From Brevibacillus parabrevis (GTDB lineage Bacteria; Bacillota; Bacilli; Brevibacillales; Brevibacillaceae), in NCBI RefSeq assembly GCF_003710905.1, contig NZ_RHHV01000009.1, positions 62,001-126,000 on the forward strand: DNA of 64,000 nt, given 5' to 3'. The stretch's first letter is position 1; each line of letters starts with the position of its first letter. A model generated the notes under the pieces. That model ran no database searches. It saw only the letters and a list, made by a program, of their open reading frames with translations, and was not told where the DNA came from. A program made the translations under genes and the position numbers. This document shows positions 53,388-62,136 of this stretch, piece after piece.

Positions 53388-54239
53388 ATGAACCGTCTGG
53401 ATTTGATCTCGTACGTTTTTCCTAACAAGCATGCTGCTGAAAAAGAATGGTGCTATTACTTTTCCCAATTGCTAAAAGAGGTTCCCCACTTCCAGGAGAT
53501 CGACCAGCTCCGTCCTTTATTTTCCGGCTCGGCAATGCCGGCAACAGATTTTCGCACGGGAAATGCAGCATTTCCCGCCATACTGTTTCATTCGCCAATA
53601 GCGTTCAAGCTGAAAGTGGCAGATTTGCTTATTTCCGATCGCAAATCTGCGGGTATCGAGCTGACTAGCTTGAACCGTTTGCACGCGGAGCTACCCCAGA
53701 CGCCGGAACAGTCTGCTGGCATCGACATTTCCCAGCTGTATCATCAACTGAAAGGCAGGCTGACAGGAGTCGATCATACGGGAGTCAATATCCCGGTTAC
53801 GCTCATGCCACGTCCAGAATGGGATGAATTCCTCACCACGCTTTCCACCGTTTGCAACTTGTACCGCTACCCGGATGAAGACTGGCCGTTCATTATCCCG
53901 GCGGAAGCGGAGGAACATGCGACAAACATCACGGATTTCTCGGTGAAACGAACGCCGAAGTTTGAACTGGTCTACGATTCGTATACCGCCAAGCCGCTTT
54001 TTCAGTTTGCCTTGGAAACAAATATATCGCGCGAAGAAATGGAGGCGCTATTTCCCGCCCCCAACGGATTTGCCATACCGGGACTGGAAGAGATTTTTCG
54101 CTGCGTCGTCATCAAAAGCCCGTGGGATCATGGGCTGGGCTTCCGCTTTGATTTGTACTACAAAGCGGAAGGAGAGGGGCTGTCCGATTGGGAGACGGGC
54201 GAATGGCTCATAAAAAACGGCGGAAGAATTTGCGGGTAA
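53388..54239 (+). CDS. Unknown protein, 283 residues
   Basis: No recognised domain, signal peptide or membrane segment. The sequence has many aromatic and acidic residues with a central LKGRLTGVDHTGVNIPVTLM region and DWPFIIPAEAEEHATNITDF. ATG at 53388 follows GGAG. It is probably a single gene or co-transcribed with the membrane protein before it. Codon and base composition look like the neighbours. Confidence 0.7.
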   Translation: MNRLDLISYVFPNKHAAEKEWCYYFSQLLKEVPHFQEIDQLRPLFSGSAMPATDFRTGNAAFPAILFHSPIAFKLKVADLLISDRKSAGIELTSLNRLHAELPQTPEQSAGIDISQLYHQLKGRLTGVDHTGVNIPVTLMPRPEWDEFLTTLSTVCNLYRYPDEDWPFIIPAEAEEHATNITDFSVKRTPKFELVYDSYTAKPLFQFALETNISREEMEALFPAPNGFAIPGLEEIFRCVVIKSPWDHGLGFRFDLYYKAEGEGLSDWETGEWLIKNGGRICG

Positions 54240-54347
54240 GATTTTGGCAGACCAGGGGGTTGGGCTTCTGGTCTGTTTGCTTTGTGTGGTAATGCTTGCT
54301 GGTAACCACCTCTTTGCTCTCTAGCTCTCGCTCACCTGACTGGCAGA

Positions 54348-54761
54348 TCATCTCATATTCCTTTCCAATGCACGTATTTTCTTCATTGCCTCTTCATCCG
54401 CGGTGGCAGAGTAATACTTACCGTTTATTTCCACAATCAAATAATTGATTGCATGCTGGTTACTGTCAAGTGGAACGATCACGACAGCATCCTCGTAAGA
54501 CCCTATTAGATTGTTGGAAGTATAGGCATCATACTCGCTCATTTCCCCTGTTATTTGAATCGTAGGAAGCAGATCATCGAATAGGGCGTCGATCTCCGTC
54601 AGTGCCGCTGGAGCCCACTCCACTACAGCAGAGCTACTCTGAAAATCTACCAAGTCTTTCTCCCCATGCAAAATGTCGTGTTGTGCCTGGAACGGGATGT
54701 TTTTCTGGTCAGAATTGCAAGCGGTTAAAATCAAAAAACAAACGAATACGAGCTTTTTCAC
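54348..54761 (-). CDS. Putative lipoprotein of unknown function
   Basis: 137 residues. The signal peptide ends in LTAC (lipobox), then a small soluble domain. GTG at 54761 with GGAGG upstream. No family recognised. Confidence 0.75.
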   Translation of the reverse strand: MKKLVFVCFLILTACNSDQKNIPFQAQHDILHGEKDLVDFQSSSAVVEWAPAALTEIDALFDDLLPTIQITGEMSEYDAYTSNNLIGSYEDAVVIVPLDSNQHAINYLIVEINGKYYSATADEEAMKKIRALERNMR

Positions 54762-54814
54762 TTTATACCTCCTCCCCTTTTACAAATCCAGCTTACAATA
54801 TTCCCTAAAAAACC

Positions 54815-54999
54815 GCCAAATCTTGATCGATTCCAGCCTGAACAACACAGCGTCCGCCACTTCGCCAGTCGCTGCCATGAGTACGTCAATCAGCGTAATT
54901 TCGTTCCCCTCTTTATCTGTCCCGGTTTTGTCAGCCTACACAGGTGCATTAGGACTTCGATTTAAATGTCTTATTCGCTGCATCGTTACCATTCGTTGG
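54815..54999 (-). pseudogene. Decayed sigK-like fragment
   Basis: On the minus strand a frame reads [15 protein letters not shown] followed by EVADAV, LES and KI at the same spacing as in intact sigK (56214-56924). A second frame just upstream reads EVLMHL, matching sigK EILMHL. A frameshift with a small deletion, a TAG directly before the GTDKEGN block and a TAA near the start destroy the frame. The similarity covers roughly sigK residues 105-170 and then stops. It has no start or ribosome binding site. Confidence 0.75.
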
Positions 55000-55152
55000 A
55001 AGTCATCTCCCAATCTTTCATGAAAAATCTTTAACAGAACTTCCATACTCACAAACTTATGACATTTTATTCATAAAATAAAACTGTATATGATTGGAAA
55101 AATATGGTACATTCAAACAGATGTTACCGATAGGAGAGGCAGGGGAATCACT

Positions 55153-55752
55153 ATGTTCAAAAACAGTGTTTTTTCAGCATTAGGCGTAGCGTTATTTGCT
55201 ACCATCCTGACATCCCAGGTTCAAGCCGCAGAAGTAAACTTGCCGGCAAACGATGGCAAAAGTGCACCAACTACCGTTCGTTGGCAGGCAGACTCCTCAT
55301 TTGCTGCTAAAGCGAAAGGATGGAGTTCCGAGGAGAAATGGATCAAAAAATCTTCTGCTGTCCCGCAAGGTTGGGTCGTCATTCGCGAAGATCTCGGTTC
55401 AAAACTGATCAAAAATACAGCAGGCGCGCCCTTTGGCGCGGAATTGCGAGTCAGCAAATACTCTCCCGTTCCGGTAGGGTGGGTCGTTTTGCGAGATGAA
55501 CTGGCTGGCAGGACGATCAAATGTACAACAGGGGCTTCTTATCGTCAGGAGTTCACTGTGACCAAGTTCTCTCCGATTCCAACCGGCTGGGTTGTCCTGC
55601 GCGAGAACTATGACAGCAAAACAATCATGAATGCCAACGGCGCTCCTTATGGAACCGTACTGCTTGTGAGCAAATATTCACCGATTCCGGCAGGATGGGT
55701 TTACAATGGCCAACAGGTTACTGGCATGTACATTAAAAACATGAATAAATAG
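55153..55752 (+). CDS. Secreted protein with three and a half 36-residue repeats
   Basis: 199 residues with a signal peptide (SALGVALFATILTSQVQAAE). From about residue 68 the sequence repeats with period 36: the units start SAVPQGWVVIRE, SPVPVGWVVLRD, SPIPTGWVVLRE and SPIPAGWV, each with a SKY/TKF end. This repeat is not one I recognise; it may form a beta-rich scaffold or binding surface. GGGGAATC lies before ATG at 55153. A terminator follows. Confidence 0.8.
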   Translation: MFKNSVFSALGVALFATILTSQVQAAEVNLPANDGKSAPTTVRWQADSSFAAKAKGWSSEEKWIKKSSAVPQGWVVIREDLGSKLIKNTAGAPFGAELRVSKYSPVPVGWVVLRDELAGRTIKCTTGASYRQEFTVTKFSPIPTGWVVLRENYDSKTIMNANGAPYGTVLLVSKYSPIPAGWVYNGQQVTGMYIKNMNK

Positions 55753-55781
55753 AAAACAATTCTGATCAAGCATATCAGAGA

Positions 55782-55827
55782 AAAAGAACTGATGGATCAA
55801 GTATTACTGGCCATCCGTTCTTTTTTT
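55782..55827 (+). terminator. Terminator of the repeat-protein gene
   Basis: AAAGAAC-GATGG / CCATC-GTTCTTT arms and T7. The 55828-56124 stretch after it holds nothing I can support. Confidence 0.85.
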
Positions 55828-56124
55828 ATCTTTCTATCTATCTGCGATCTGTAGTCTTTTTAGACGGTGACTGATTCTCTGCAAAAAAGCCAATGATGCC
55901 GGAAATTCCGAAAGTAAAACTGCAAAGAGGGGTTTGCTCAGTTGCCAAAAGATGTTGCAAAGATGAAGGACAGGCTTGCGTTATTGGCGGCTGGAGAGCG
56001 AGGAAGATGAAAGACAACCGTGCATAGGCGAGGCAAACGAACAAGCGAAGGTGCCTGATTCGATTATCTCTTAGCTTTGGTAAAAAAGCACCGCTCCAAA
56101 AGCGCCCACTCTCCTCCACTCCAA

Positions 56125-56176
56125 ACAAAAATACCCGCAAGCCGGACACCTTTCTCCCTGTGTCCAGCTTGCGGGC
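56125..56176 (-). terminator. Terminator of sigK
   Basis: CCCGCAAGC-GGACAC / GTGTCC-GCTTGCGGG arms, followed by TATTTTTG on the minus strand. Confidence 0.9.
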
Positions 56177-56213
56177 GAACGCACCTATTTGCTTTCCCCG
56201 CTCGACAATCCAT

Positions 56214-56924
56214 TCAGCGATTTTGCGTCTGCTTCGTCCGGTAAAACTCATTGAACAGCTTCATCAGCGCCCGCTTCTCGATGCGGGATACGTATGAGCG
56301 AGAAATCCCCAACTCGCGGGCAATTTCGCGCTGTGTCTTTTCTTTGTCCTGATCCAGACCAAACCTGCCGATGATGACTTCTTTTTCGCGCTCATCGAGA
56401 ATATGGATGTGCTGATAAATCTTGTTTGATTCCAGTTTGAGCTGCACAGCATCGACCACTTCGTCGGTTTCTGTGCCGAGCACGTCGATCAGCGTAATTT
56501 CGTTCCCTTCTTTATCGGTCCCAATCGGATCGTGCAGGGAAACGTCTTTTTTCGTTTTTTTCAGGCTTCGCAAATGCATCAGGATTTCATTTTCAATACA
56601 ACGCGCTGCATACGTAGCCAGCTTGGTGCCCTTTTCCACCTGGTAGCTCTCGATTGCCTTGATGAGGCCGATCGTGCCGATGGAAATCAGGTCTTCACTG
56701 TCTTCTCCGGTGTTTTCGAATTTCTTCACAATATGCGCCACCAGCCGCAAATTGTGCTCGATCAGCTTGTTGCGGGCATACGGGTCGCCTTTTGCCATGA
56801 GGCGGAGGTACTTTTCTTCTTCCGTATCCTGAAGAGGCTGGGGAAACGCATTGTTCTTGACATAAGCAACAAACATAACCAGTTCTTTAAACACAAGGGA
56901 AAGCGCCGCAATGATGCTGGACAT
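56214..56924 (-). CDS. sigK: RNA polymerase sporulation sigma factor SigK, uninterrupted
   Basis: 236 residues. The start [19 protein letters not shown] is the pro-SigK-type hydrophobic leader, followed by sigma region 2 ([24 protein letters not shown]) and region 4 ([26 protein letters not shown]). It directs late mother-cell transcription after cleavage of the prosequence. Region 2 and region 4 are in one frame, so no skin-type intervening element splits it. ATG at 56924 with GGAGGTGG. Confidence 0.95.
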   Translation of the reverse strand: MSSIIAALSLVFKELVMFVAYVKNNAFPQPLQDTEEEKYLRLMAKGDPYARNKLIEHNLRLVAHIVKKFENTGEDSEDLISIGTIGLIKAIESYQVEKGTKLATYAARCIENEILMHLRSLKKTKKDVSLHDPIGTDKEGNEITLIDVLGTETDEVVDAVQLKLESNKIYQHIHILDEREKEVIIGRFGLDQDKEKTQREIARELGISRSYVSRIEKRALMKLFNEFYRTKQTQNR

Positions 56925-57053
56925 GGCTGCCACCTCCACGTCTATATAGCTTACTCCTATCCTTATGTGGGCGAATACCCAGATGTGCAAGTACCACCCG
57001 AAAACAGCTGTTGTATGTTGCGGGGCTTGCTTCTGCTCTCCAGCCTGTGTGCT

Positions 57054-57461
57054 TCAGGACGTCGTGATCTGGATGAATTGCAAAATGATCGGGGCGCCCT
57101 GCGCAGGCACTTCGCTCAAAACCAAAACTCCGGGCTGAACCAAGTAGCTATTGGGAGGCTGCAAAATGCCATTGATAAACAAGTTGACGATGGACACGGT
57201 TTGCTGCCCGATAATCCCTGAAGTGCTGAGCTGCGGCGTGGCGTCAGCATCTGTATACATATTTTTTTGTCCGTCTGAAAACGTCGTGTATTGGTAGATC
57301 GTGGTCGCAAGCAAGCCAGGAGTGCACGGACAAGGAGGACAGGTTGGGCACGGCTGACCGGGGAAAATGTCCGGGCAGCCATAGGGCGGCATGACTTGCG
57401 AACGCACATTGACCGTATAAATTCGCTGCCCTCCGCTTCGCTGTATGTTTCTATGCTGCAA
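57054..57461 (-). CDS. DUF4183 protein with Cys/Pro-rich segment
   Basis: 135 residues. The C-terminal half (TVSIVNLFINGILQPPNSYLV, VLSEVPAQGAPIILQF) matches the DUF4183 pattern shared with the next gene. A CPTCPPCPCTPG segment near residue 40 is a Cys/Pro-rich insertion. DUF4183 proteins are common in spore formers; a spore-surface role is inferred from the sigK neighbour. TTG at 57461 with GGAG 9 nt upstream. Confidence 0.75.
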   Translation of the reverse strand: MQHRNIQRSGGQRIYTVNVRSQVMPPYGCPDIFPGQPCPTCPPCPCTPGLLATTIYQYTTFSDGQKNMYTDADATPQLSTSGIIGQQTVSIVNLFINGILQPPNSYLVQPGVLVLSEVPAQGAPIILQFIQITTS

Positions 57462-57496
57462 AACGATTCACTCCTCTCTTGCGCTGGAATGGGATT

Positions 57497-57524
57497 ACCC
57501 CAGGCATGTACAATCGCCTGGGGC
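57497..57524. repeat. Hairpin between the two DUF4183 genes
   Basis: CCCCAGGC/GCCTGGGG with a 10-nt loop, no T-run, 36 nt before the next start. Confidence 0.5.
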
Positions 57525-57547
57525 CTCCCTTGCACTTGGTTGTTCTT

Positions 57548-57832
57548 TTAGTTGACGACAAACTCAACCAAGACAGATACACCATCGTTTTCAGCGTCTC
57601 CGTCAGGAATCGTCAGCGTGGATGTGGTGACAGTAGACGTGCCTCCTGGCTGCAAAACACCGTTGATATAGAGGTTGTAGTAGGCAAAAGTGGATGGGAA
57701 TGCTGTCGCAGCAGTACCCGCGTCCGTGCTGAATGCTGTGGCCGCAATCGCAAAAGTCGCTCCTGTGCCTGTTCCTGCTCCAATTGTCGAGTTGAAGCGC
57801 AGAGACGTCATGAATGGTTTGATGATTGGCAT
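57548..57832 (-). CDS. DUF4183 protein
   Basis: 94 residues starting MPIIKPFMTSLRFNS, with a Gly/Ala/Thr-rich middle and NLYINGVLQPGG then VSVLVEFVVN, corresponding to the C-terminal half of the neighbouring DUF4183 protein. GAGGAG supports ATG at 57832. First gene of the pair. Confidence 0.75.
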   Translation of the reverse strand: MPIIKPFMTSLRFNSTIGAGTGTGATFAIAATAFSTDAGTAATAFPSTFAYYNLYINGVLQPGGTSTVTTSTLTIPDGDAENDGVSVLVEFVVN

Positions 57833-58072
57833 GTACACCAACTCCTCGTGAAAAGTAGTAAGGATGAACCTTACATTACATATCAAATGAAGGAATCGGC
57901 TTTCCCGAAACGGACAAACATCATTTGGGAGAAAGCATATTTTCTTGGTGGCTCCCGCTGCCTTTATGCTAGAAATCTATCCTTGTCTGATAGCAAAGCC
58001 GTGCTCCAACCTGCCAACCTGGATGGAAAATGATTATGCAGCGTCTCGTCAACAACTACTGACGGAGTAATC

Positions 58073-58104
58073 AAAAAAAGCGTCCACTTCCCGCGGACGC
58101 CTTT
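58073..58104 (-). terminator. Terminator of the immunity-type gene pair
   Basis: GCGTCC/GGACGC stem with T7 on the minus strand, 6 nt after the Imm22-like stop. Confidence 0.85.
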
Positions 58105-58109
58105 CCCTT

Positions 58110-58529
58110 TCAAGCCTCATATTCAATTTTCGCCAGCAGCTTCACTCGCTCATGCTCTGCCTCTGGTTCGCCCGCGAGTGAAAACAGCTCTTCATTAACC
58201 GTGCCGTAAGCCGTTTGTTGCCCGTACAACAGCAGCACGGTCGGGTAGCCAGTCAATTCCTCGGAAAACGCAGCTGGCAGCTTCTCGGCAAAAATTTCCC
58301 CATCCGAAACGCACTCCTGTCGCAAATACTCCAAAAAATCTGCTCGCTCCTCTGCCTTCGCCACGGCGTGTACTTCAAAAAAGTCTTCATCTACCCATGT
58401 GAGTCCTGTCGCTTTCATAAATTCCGATGGATACATGTCTCCATCTTCCGTATATACTGGCTCCAGAAAAGCTTGCAGCTCATCCTCTGTTTGCAAGTCT
58501 GTTCCCCACACCACCACGACATGCTTCAT
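58110..58529 (-). CDS. Imm22-like immunity protein
   Basis: About 139 residues, small, acidic and globular. The TWVDEDFFEVHAVA block and the YTEDGDMYPSEFMK segment resemble the immunity 22 family found next to polymorphic toxins. No toxin gene is adjacent. ATG at 58529 or GTG at 58535 could be the start. It follows the SUKH gene by 36 nt and shares its terminator. Confidence 0.7.
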   Translation of the reverse strand: MKHVVVVWGTDLQTEDELQAFLEPVYTEDGDMYPSEFMKATGLTWVDEDFFEVHAVAKAEERADFLEYLRQECVSDGEIFAEKLPAAFSEELTGYPTVLLLYGQQTAYGTVNEELFSLAGEPEAEHERVKLLAKIEYEA

Positions 58530-58565
58530 GGACACCTCATCTCCTTTTCTTACTGACTCATCGGT

Positions 58566-59882
58566 TTAGCGTGCATGCTCACCATAGGCAGCACGAATGC
58601 GCTCGACCCGCTCCCGTTCCTTGCGCAAAACGGCCTTCTCCGCTGCCAAGTCCAATAAGCTGCCCAGCTTTGTCCAATCCGGCTCGCCTGTTGGAACATC
58701 CCCCTTGTCCAGCATCCGCCCCCAAGCCATGAGCGCAATCTGGCGCTGTGCCTCACTGCCTGCCAGCCAATGTGCGAGATCATGCCATTCGGGAGCAGAC
58801 ACGGCAAACAGCTTGTCCCATCCTTCGAGCGGGTACGCCGCATATGCTTCCATCCAGGCGATGACTTCCCTGGCACGAAAATGCTTGAGGCGGCCATAGG
58901 CTGTATAGCCGCTCATCGTCTCGCTGTTCGCCTCGTTGTCCAGCTCGGCCAGCACCAGCGGCAAGCCTTCCTCTTTTGGCAGGCAAACCGCTGACAAGTA
59001 CGCCCGCTGGACATCTGAAACAAGCTTTTCCTGCCCAGCTGATTCCCACAGCGAGCGAACCCAATTCGCCGCCTTCATCCCCAACGTTTCAACCAGCAGT
59101 TGGCACCATGGCTCTTTTGCAGCAAAGTTCGGCGCCTGGCTGATTTTCGCCACCCAAGCCTGCTGGACGACTTTTGCGTCATACTGATCGAACGCTTTTC
59201 GCACACGCTCGTCGTCTGCGCCATGCAAGGCAGCGTACTCGACGAGCTGCGCAAAATCGGTTGCTGCGGTTTCCAGCGTCAGCTCCCGGTACGTTTGCAG
59301 CCATTTTTTCCAGCGAACCGCATTTTCCCCATGCACATCGAGTCCATCTGCGCCAGCAAAAGGCTCGTAGTTCCACACTTCCGCTCCAATACAGCCCAGC
59401 TCGGTCACCCGCTCGACAAACGCTGTGAAGCTGTGCCCGAGCAAAATATATTCGTCTGTCTCATGCCCCCAGGCGTAAACAGGCGGATCGTCCGCGCATG
59501 CTCGCAAATCCAAGAGCAACATGTCGCCATTGCCGCCGACGTGGAAGCAAAGGTACTGTCGCTCGTCGGCGCTTTCGTCGTCGTGACCGAAATAAGGCCA
59601 CTCCAAACTGTCCAGGCTCCAGCCGATATCCCCGCCGAGGGAAAATGGCTCGACGGTCCTAGTAGGAAGCGACCAGTATATTTGAACTTCGCTTGTCCCT
59701 TCCAGAAAAAGACGTCGAAGCGCAAGCGGCAGACTGATCCCCAGTCGCTGCTCTGCTTCGTCCACTTGCCACGGCTGCGCAGGATCAGCGATGATCAGCG
59801 GCCAGGTGTGCGCGCCCTGCCTGTCCATATCCGCGATCAGCGCTCTCCACGCAGAAACCCATTTTTCTATTTGTTGGCGCAT
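58566..59882 (-). CDS. SMI1/KNR4 (SUKH) family protein
   Basis: 438 residues. The N-terminal SUKH domain has DEAEQRLGISLPLALRRLFLEGTSEV, the SMI1/KNR4 start, then LDSLEWPYFG and LLLDLRACADDPPVYAWGHE. The C-terminal ~220 residues are helical and not assigned. SUKH proteins act as immunity proteins in many toxin systems and occur singly as well. ATG at 59882 with GGAG. No toxin gene is adjacent. Confidence 0.82.
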   Translation of the reverse strand: MRQQIEKWVSAWRALIADMDRQGAHTWPLIIADPAQPWQVDEAEQRLGISLPLALRRLFLEGTSEVQIYWSLPTRTVEPFSLGGDIGWSLDSLEWPYFGHDDESADERQYLCFHVGGNGDMLLLDLRACADDPPVYAWGHETDEYILLGHSFTAFVERVTELGCIGAEVWNYEPFAGADGLDVHGENAVRWKKWLQTYRELTLETAATDFAQLVEYAALHGADDERVRKAFDQYDAKVVQQAWVAKISQAPNFAAKEPWCQLLVETLGMKAANWVRSLWESAGQEKLVSDVQRAYLSAVCLPKEEGLPLVLAELDNEANSETMSGYTAYGRLKHFRAREVIAWMEAYAAYPLEGWDKLFAVSAPEWHDLAHWLAGSEAQRQIALMAWGRMLDKGDVPTGEPDWTKLGSLLDLAAEKAVLRKERERVERIRAAYGEHAR

Positions 59883-60068
59883 AGCTACAGCGCTCCTTCC
59901 ACTCTGCTCGTTTATCACAATCCTTCTTTTTTCATTGTTGCGAATATAGCTCGCGACTTTCAACCTTCTAAAGAACCATTTTTATCCAACATATACACCA
60001 AAACACCGCTTCTGCGTTCACGCTGGGCTAACGTTTACGTAAAAGTCCCTCCCCCCAGCCGACACCAC

Positions 60069-60115
60069 AAAAAAACGCCTCTCCCGGACCTGTCATCGCT
60101 GGCCCGAGAGAAACG
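60069..60115 (-). terminator. Terminator of the GNAT gene
   Basis: CTCTC-CGG / CC-GAGAG arms, T7 on the minus strand. Confidence 0.75.
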
Positions 60116-60122
60116 TTTGTCG

Positions 60123-60689
60123 CTACACCGTCACTAATACGCTTTTTACCATATGGCGGAATTGATGTCCGCTCACCGTCACATTCCCGTCCTGACGATA
60201 GCCCATTGATTCGTAGAGTTGACGGGCACGCGGGTTTTCCTCGTCTACCAAAAGGGCGATGCGGTCGTGTTTGCGCCGGATTGCCTCTTCTTCGAATGCC
60301 GAAAGCAGCATTTTTCCGATTCCTTTGCCGCGCTGATCGGCCCGAACGGCGACCGAGTCCAAATAAAATTCATCGTCGCGCGCTTCCTTCACCAGCGTGG
60401 GCGCAACTCCTGTCCGCTTTTGAACATACTCGACAAACGGGCGATCCAGCTGCTCTGTCTGACTGCCGTGGTAGAAAAGCGCTACGCCGACCGGCACGCC
60501 TTCACGCATGGCGATAACCGCATTTTCATAGCTGAGCCGATTGCCTTTTTGGGCAAAAAACTGCTCCAGCAGCAAGAGCGCTTCTTCCTGCTCTGTCGCT
60601 CCGGTCAATGTGTGGGCGATGTCGCCAATCGCTTCATAAATCAGCGGTGCCGCAAAAGCTGCATCTTGAGGTTCCGCTTTACGTATCAT
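60123..60689 (-). CDS. GNAT family N-acetyltransferase
   Basis: 188 residues. The acetyl-CoA loop DSVAVRADQRGKGIGKMLL and ARQLYESMGYRQDG near the end define the fold. GGGAG lies before ATG at 60689. Substrate unknown. Confidence 0.88.
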   Translation of the reverse strand: MIRKAEPQDAAFAAPLIYEAIGDIAHTLTGATEQEEALLLLEQFFAQKGNRLSYENAVIAMREGVPVGVALFYHGSQTEQLDRPFVEYVQKRTGVAPTLVKEARDDEFYLDSVAVRADQRGKGIGKMLLSAFEEEAIRRKHDRIALLVDEENPRARQLYESMGYRQDGNVTVSGHQFRHMVKSVLVTV

Positions 60690-60854
60690 GTTACTCTCTC
60701 CCTGCATGTAAGCGTCCACCCGTCATCTCCAATCGGAAAATCGTCCGTGGACACGTTTTTTTGTTGCCTGTACGATCATGCTTCCGCTTTATTGTGTCAC
60801 ACTTTACACCCAAGGTCGAGCAACCGGGACATCCGTCACAAATTGGCAACAAAG

Positions 60855-60880
60855 AAACCGCTCTCATAAACGAGAGCGGT
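60855..60880 (-). terminator. Terminator of the HD-GYP gene
   Basis: ACCGCTCTC/GAGAGCGGT with a 6-nt loop and TTTCTTTG on the minus strand. Confidence 0.8.
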
Positions 60881-60901
60881 CGCAGTCGCATCAAAGCGGC
60901 T

Positions 60902-61966
60902 CTATCCAATCATCTTTTCGATCGTCAGCTTGCGCTCGTAGCGCAAATCGAGAAACTCCCCGCTGCGCCGCACCAATGGCCGCATCGGCTCGTCCTGGTG
61001 AATCAGGATCACTTCGACTTCTTCGCCGCTGCTCAGGCGCGCTCTCGCTCCGACGTACAGCAAGGCAATGTAACGCACGAACACAGAGACTATTTCAATA
61101 CTCAACAGCCCGTTGCAAGCTTCTTTCCATAAAAGCTGCGCCGCTTCGAAAGGCGAGGTGCGGCCTTTGTACACCCGATCCGAGCAGATGGCGTCGAACA
61201 TGTCGGCAACCGCCAACACCTGGCAGTCCAAAGGAATCTCATGGCCTTTGCGCTGCTCAGGATAGCCGGAGCCGTCCAGTCGCTCATGATGGAGCAGGGC
61301 GCACAAGGCAAGCCGCTCTGATCCGCCTTCCATCTCCTTGATCATTTCGTAGCCGTATGTCGTATGTTTTTTCATAATCGCGAACTCTTCGTCTGTCAGC
61401 TTGCCCGGCTTTAACAAAATTTCTGTCGGGATGCGCATTTTCCCCACATCATGCAAGAAGCCAGCCGTTCCCATAAACGTCACCTGCTGCTCGTCCCATT
61501 TCAGCAAACGGGCAATTAGCGAACAGAGAATGCCTACGTTCAACGAATGCCGATATGTATAACTGTCCGCCCCTTCCAGGACGTAAAGGGAGCGAAAAAG
61601 CCCCAAATCCTTCGTGGACTTTTCCAGTACATTCTCAAAAACTTGCGAAAACTGATCCAAGCTGGCTACTTTCCCCTGCTTGAGCTGATCGAAAATCAAC
61701 CTCGTCTGGTCCAAAGCCTGTACATAGGCGGCAACCGTTTCCCCGTCCGCCTCCAATTGGAATAATTGCGTAGTGACATGCTCTCCAGTTCCCTCTGACC
61801 ATGTTCGTACGATGTTGACTTCCCGTACGCGCTGTTTCAGGAGAATGTGCACATGTGCAGCTGTTATGGTCGTATTCTTCCCCAGCAGCAGTACACCGCT
61901 ATCCGAGTAAAGGTCATCTGCTAGTTCTTGCCCAATCAGAGTGTGATCAACGGGGGCCGTAGGCAT
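60902..61966 (-). CDS. HD-GYP domain protein (probable cyclic-di-GMP phosphodiesterase)
   Basis: 354 residues. The HD motif (HDVGKMRIP) and the GYP-type motif (HHERLDGSGYP) are both intact, so it should hydrolyse cyclic dinucleotides. No sensor or membrane domain is present; the N-terminal ~130 residues are unassigned. ATG at 61966 is preferred because a good promoter (62000-62028) ends just upstream. Confidence 0.88.
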   Translation of the reverse strand: MPTAPVDHTLIGQELADDLYSDSGVLLLGKNTTITAAHVHILLKQRVREVNIVRTWSEGTGEHVTTQLFQLEADGETVAAYVQALDQTRLIFDQLKQGKVASLDQFSQVFENVLEKSTKDLGLFRSLYVLEGADSYTYRHSLNVGILCSLIARLLKWDEQQVTFMGTAGFLHDVGKMRIPTEILLKPGKLTDEEFAIMKKHTTYGYEMIKEMEGGSERLALCALLHHERLDGSGYPEQRKGHEIPLDCQVLAVADMFDAICSDRVYKGRTSPFEAAQLLWKEACNGLLSIEIVSVFVRYIALLYVGARARLSSGEEVEVILIHQDEPMRPLVRRSGEFLDLRYERKLTIEKMIG

Positions 61967-61999
61967 ACAATCAACCTTTCCAGTCATGTCTTTTTCTAA

Positions 62000-62028
62000 A
62001 TTATAGAAAGGAAGGAGGAGAGTTACAA
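62000..62028 (-). promoter_or_regulatory. Sigma-A promoter of the HD-GYP gene
   Basis: TTGTAA, 17 nt, TATAAT on the minus strand, 34 nt upstream of the proposed start. Confidence 0.65.
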
Positions 62029-62136
62029 TCTTTTTTTCGACAATTGCCATGATTTCCTGAGCGGGACCTTCTGCCGCCTGCGCACATACGATATAGAGCG
62101 AATGCTAGCGGTGAACTCAAGGAGGGACCTCGTTTC

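Noticed and set aside
55838-56251. Minus-strand open frame of 137 codons overlapping the sigK end
   Set aside because: It covers the sigK terminator and the end of sigK in another frame, and has no start signal.
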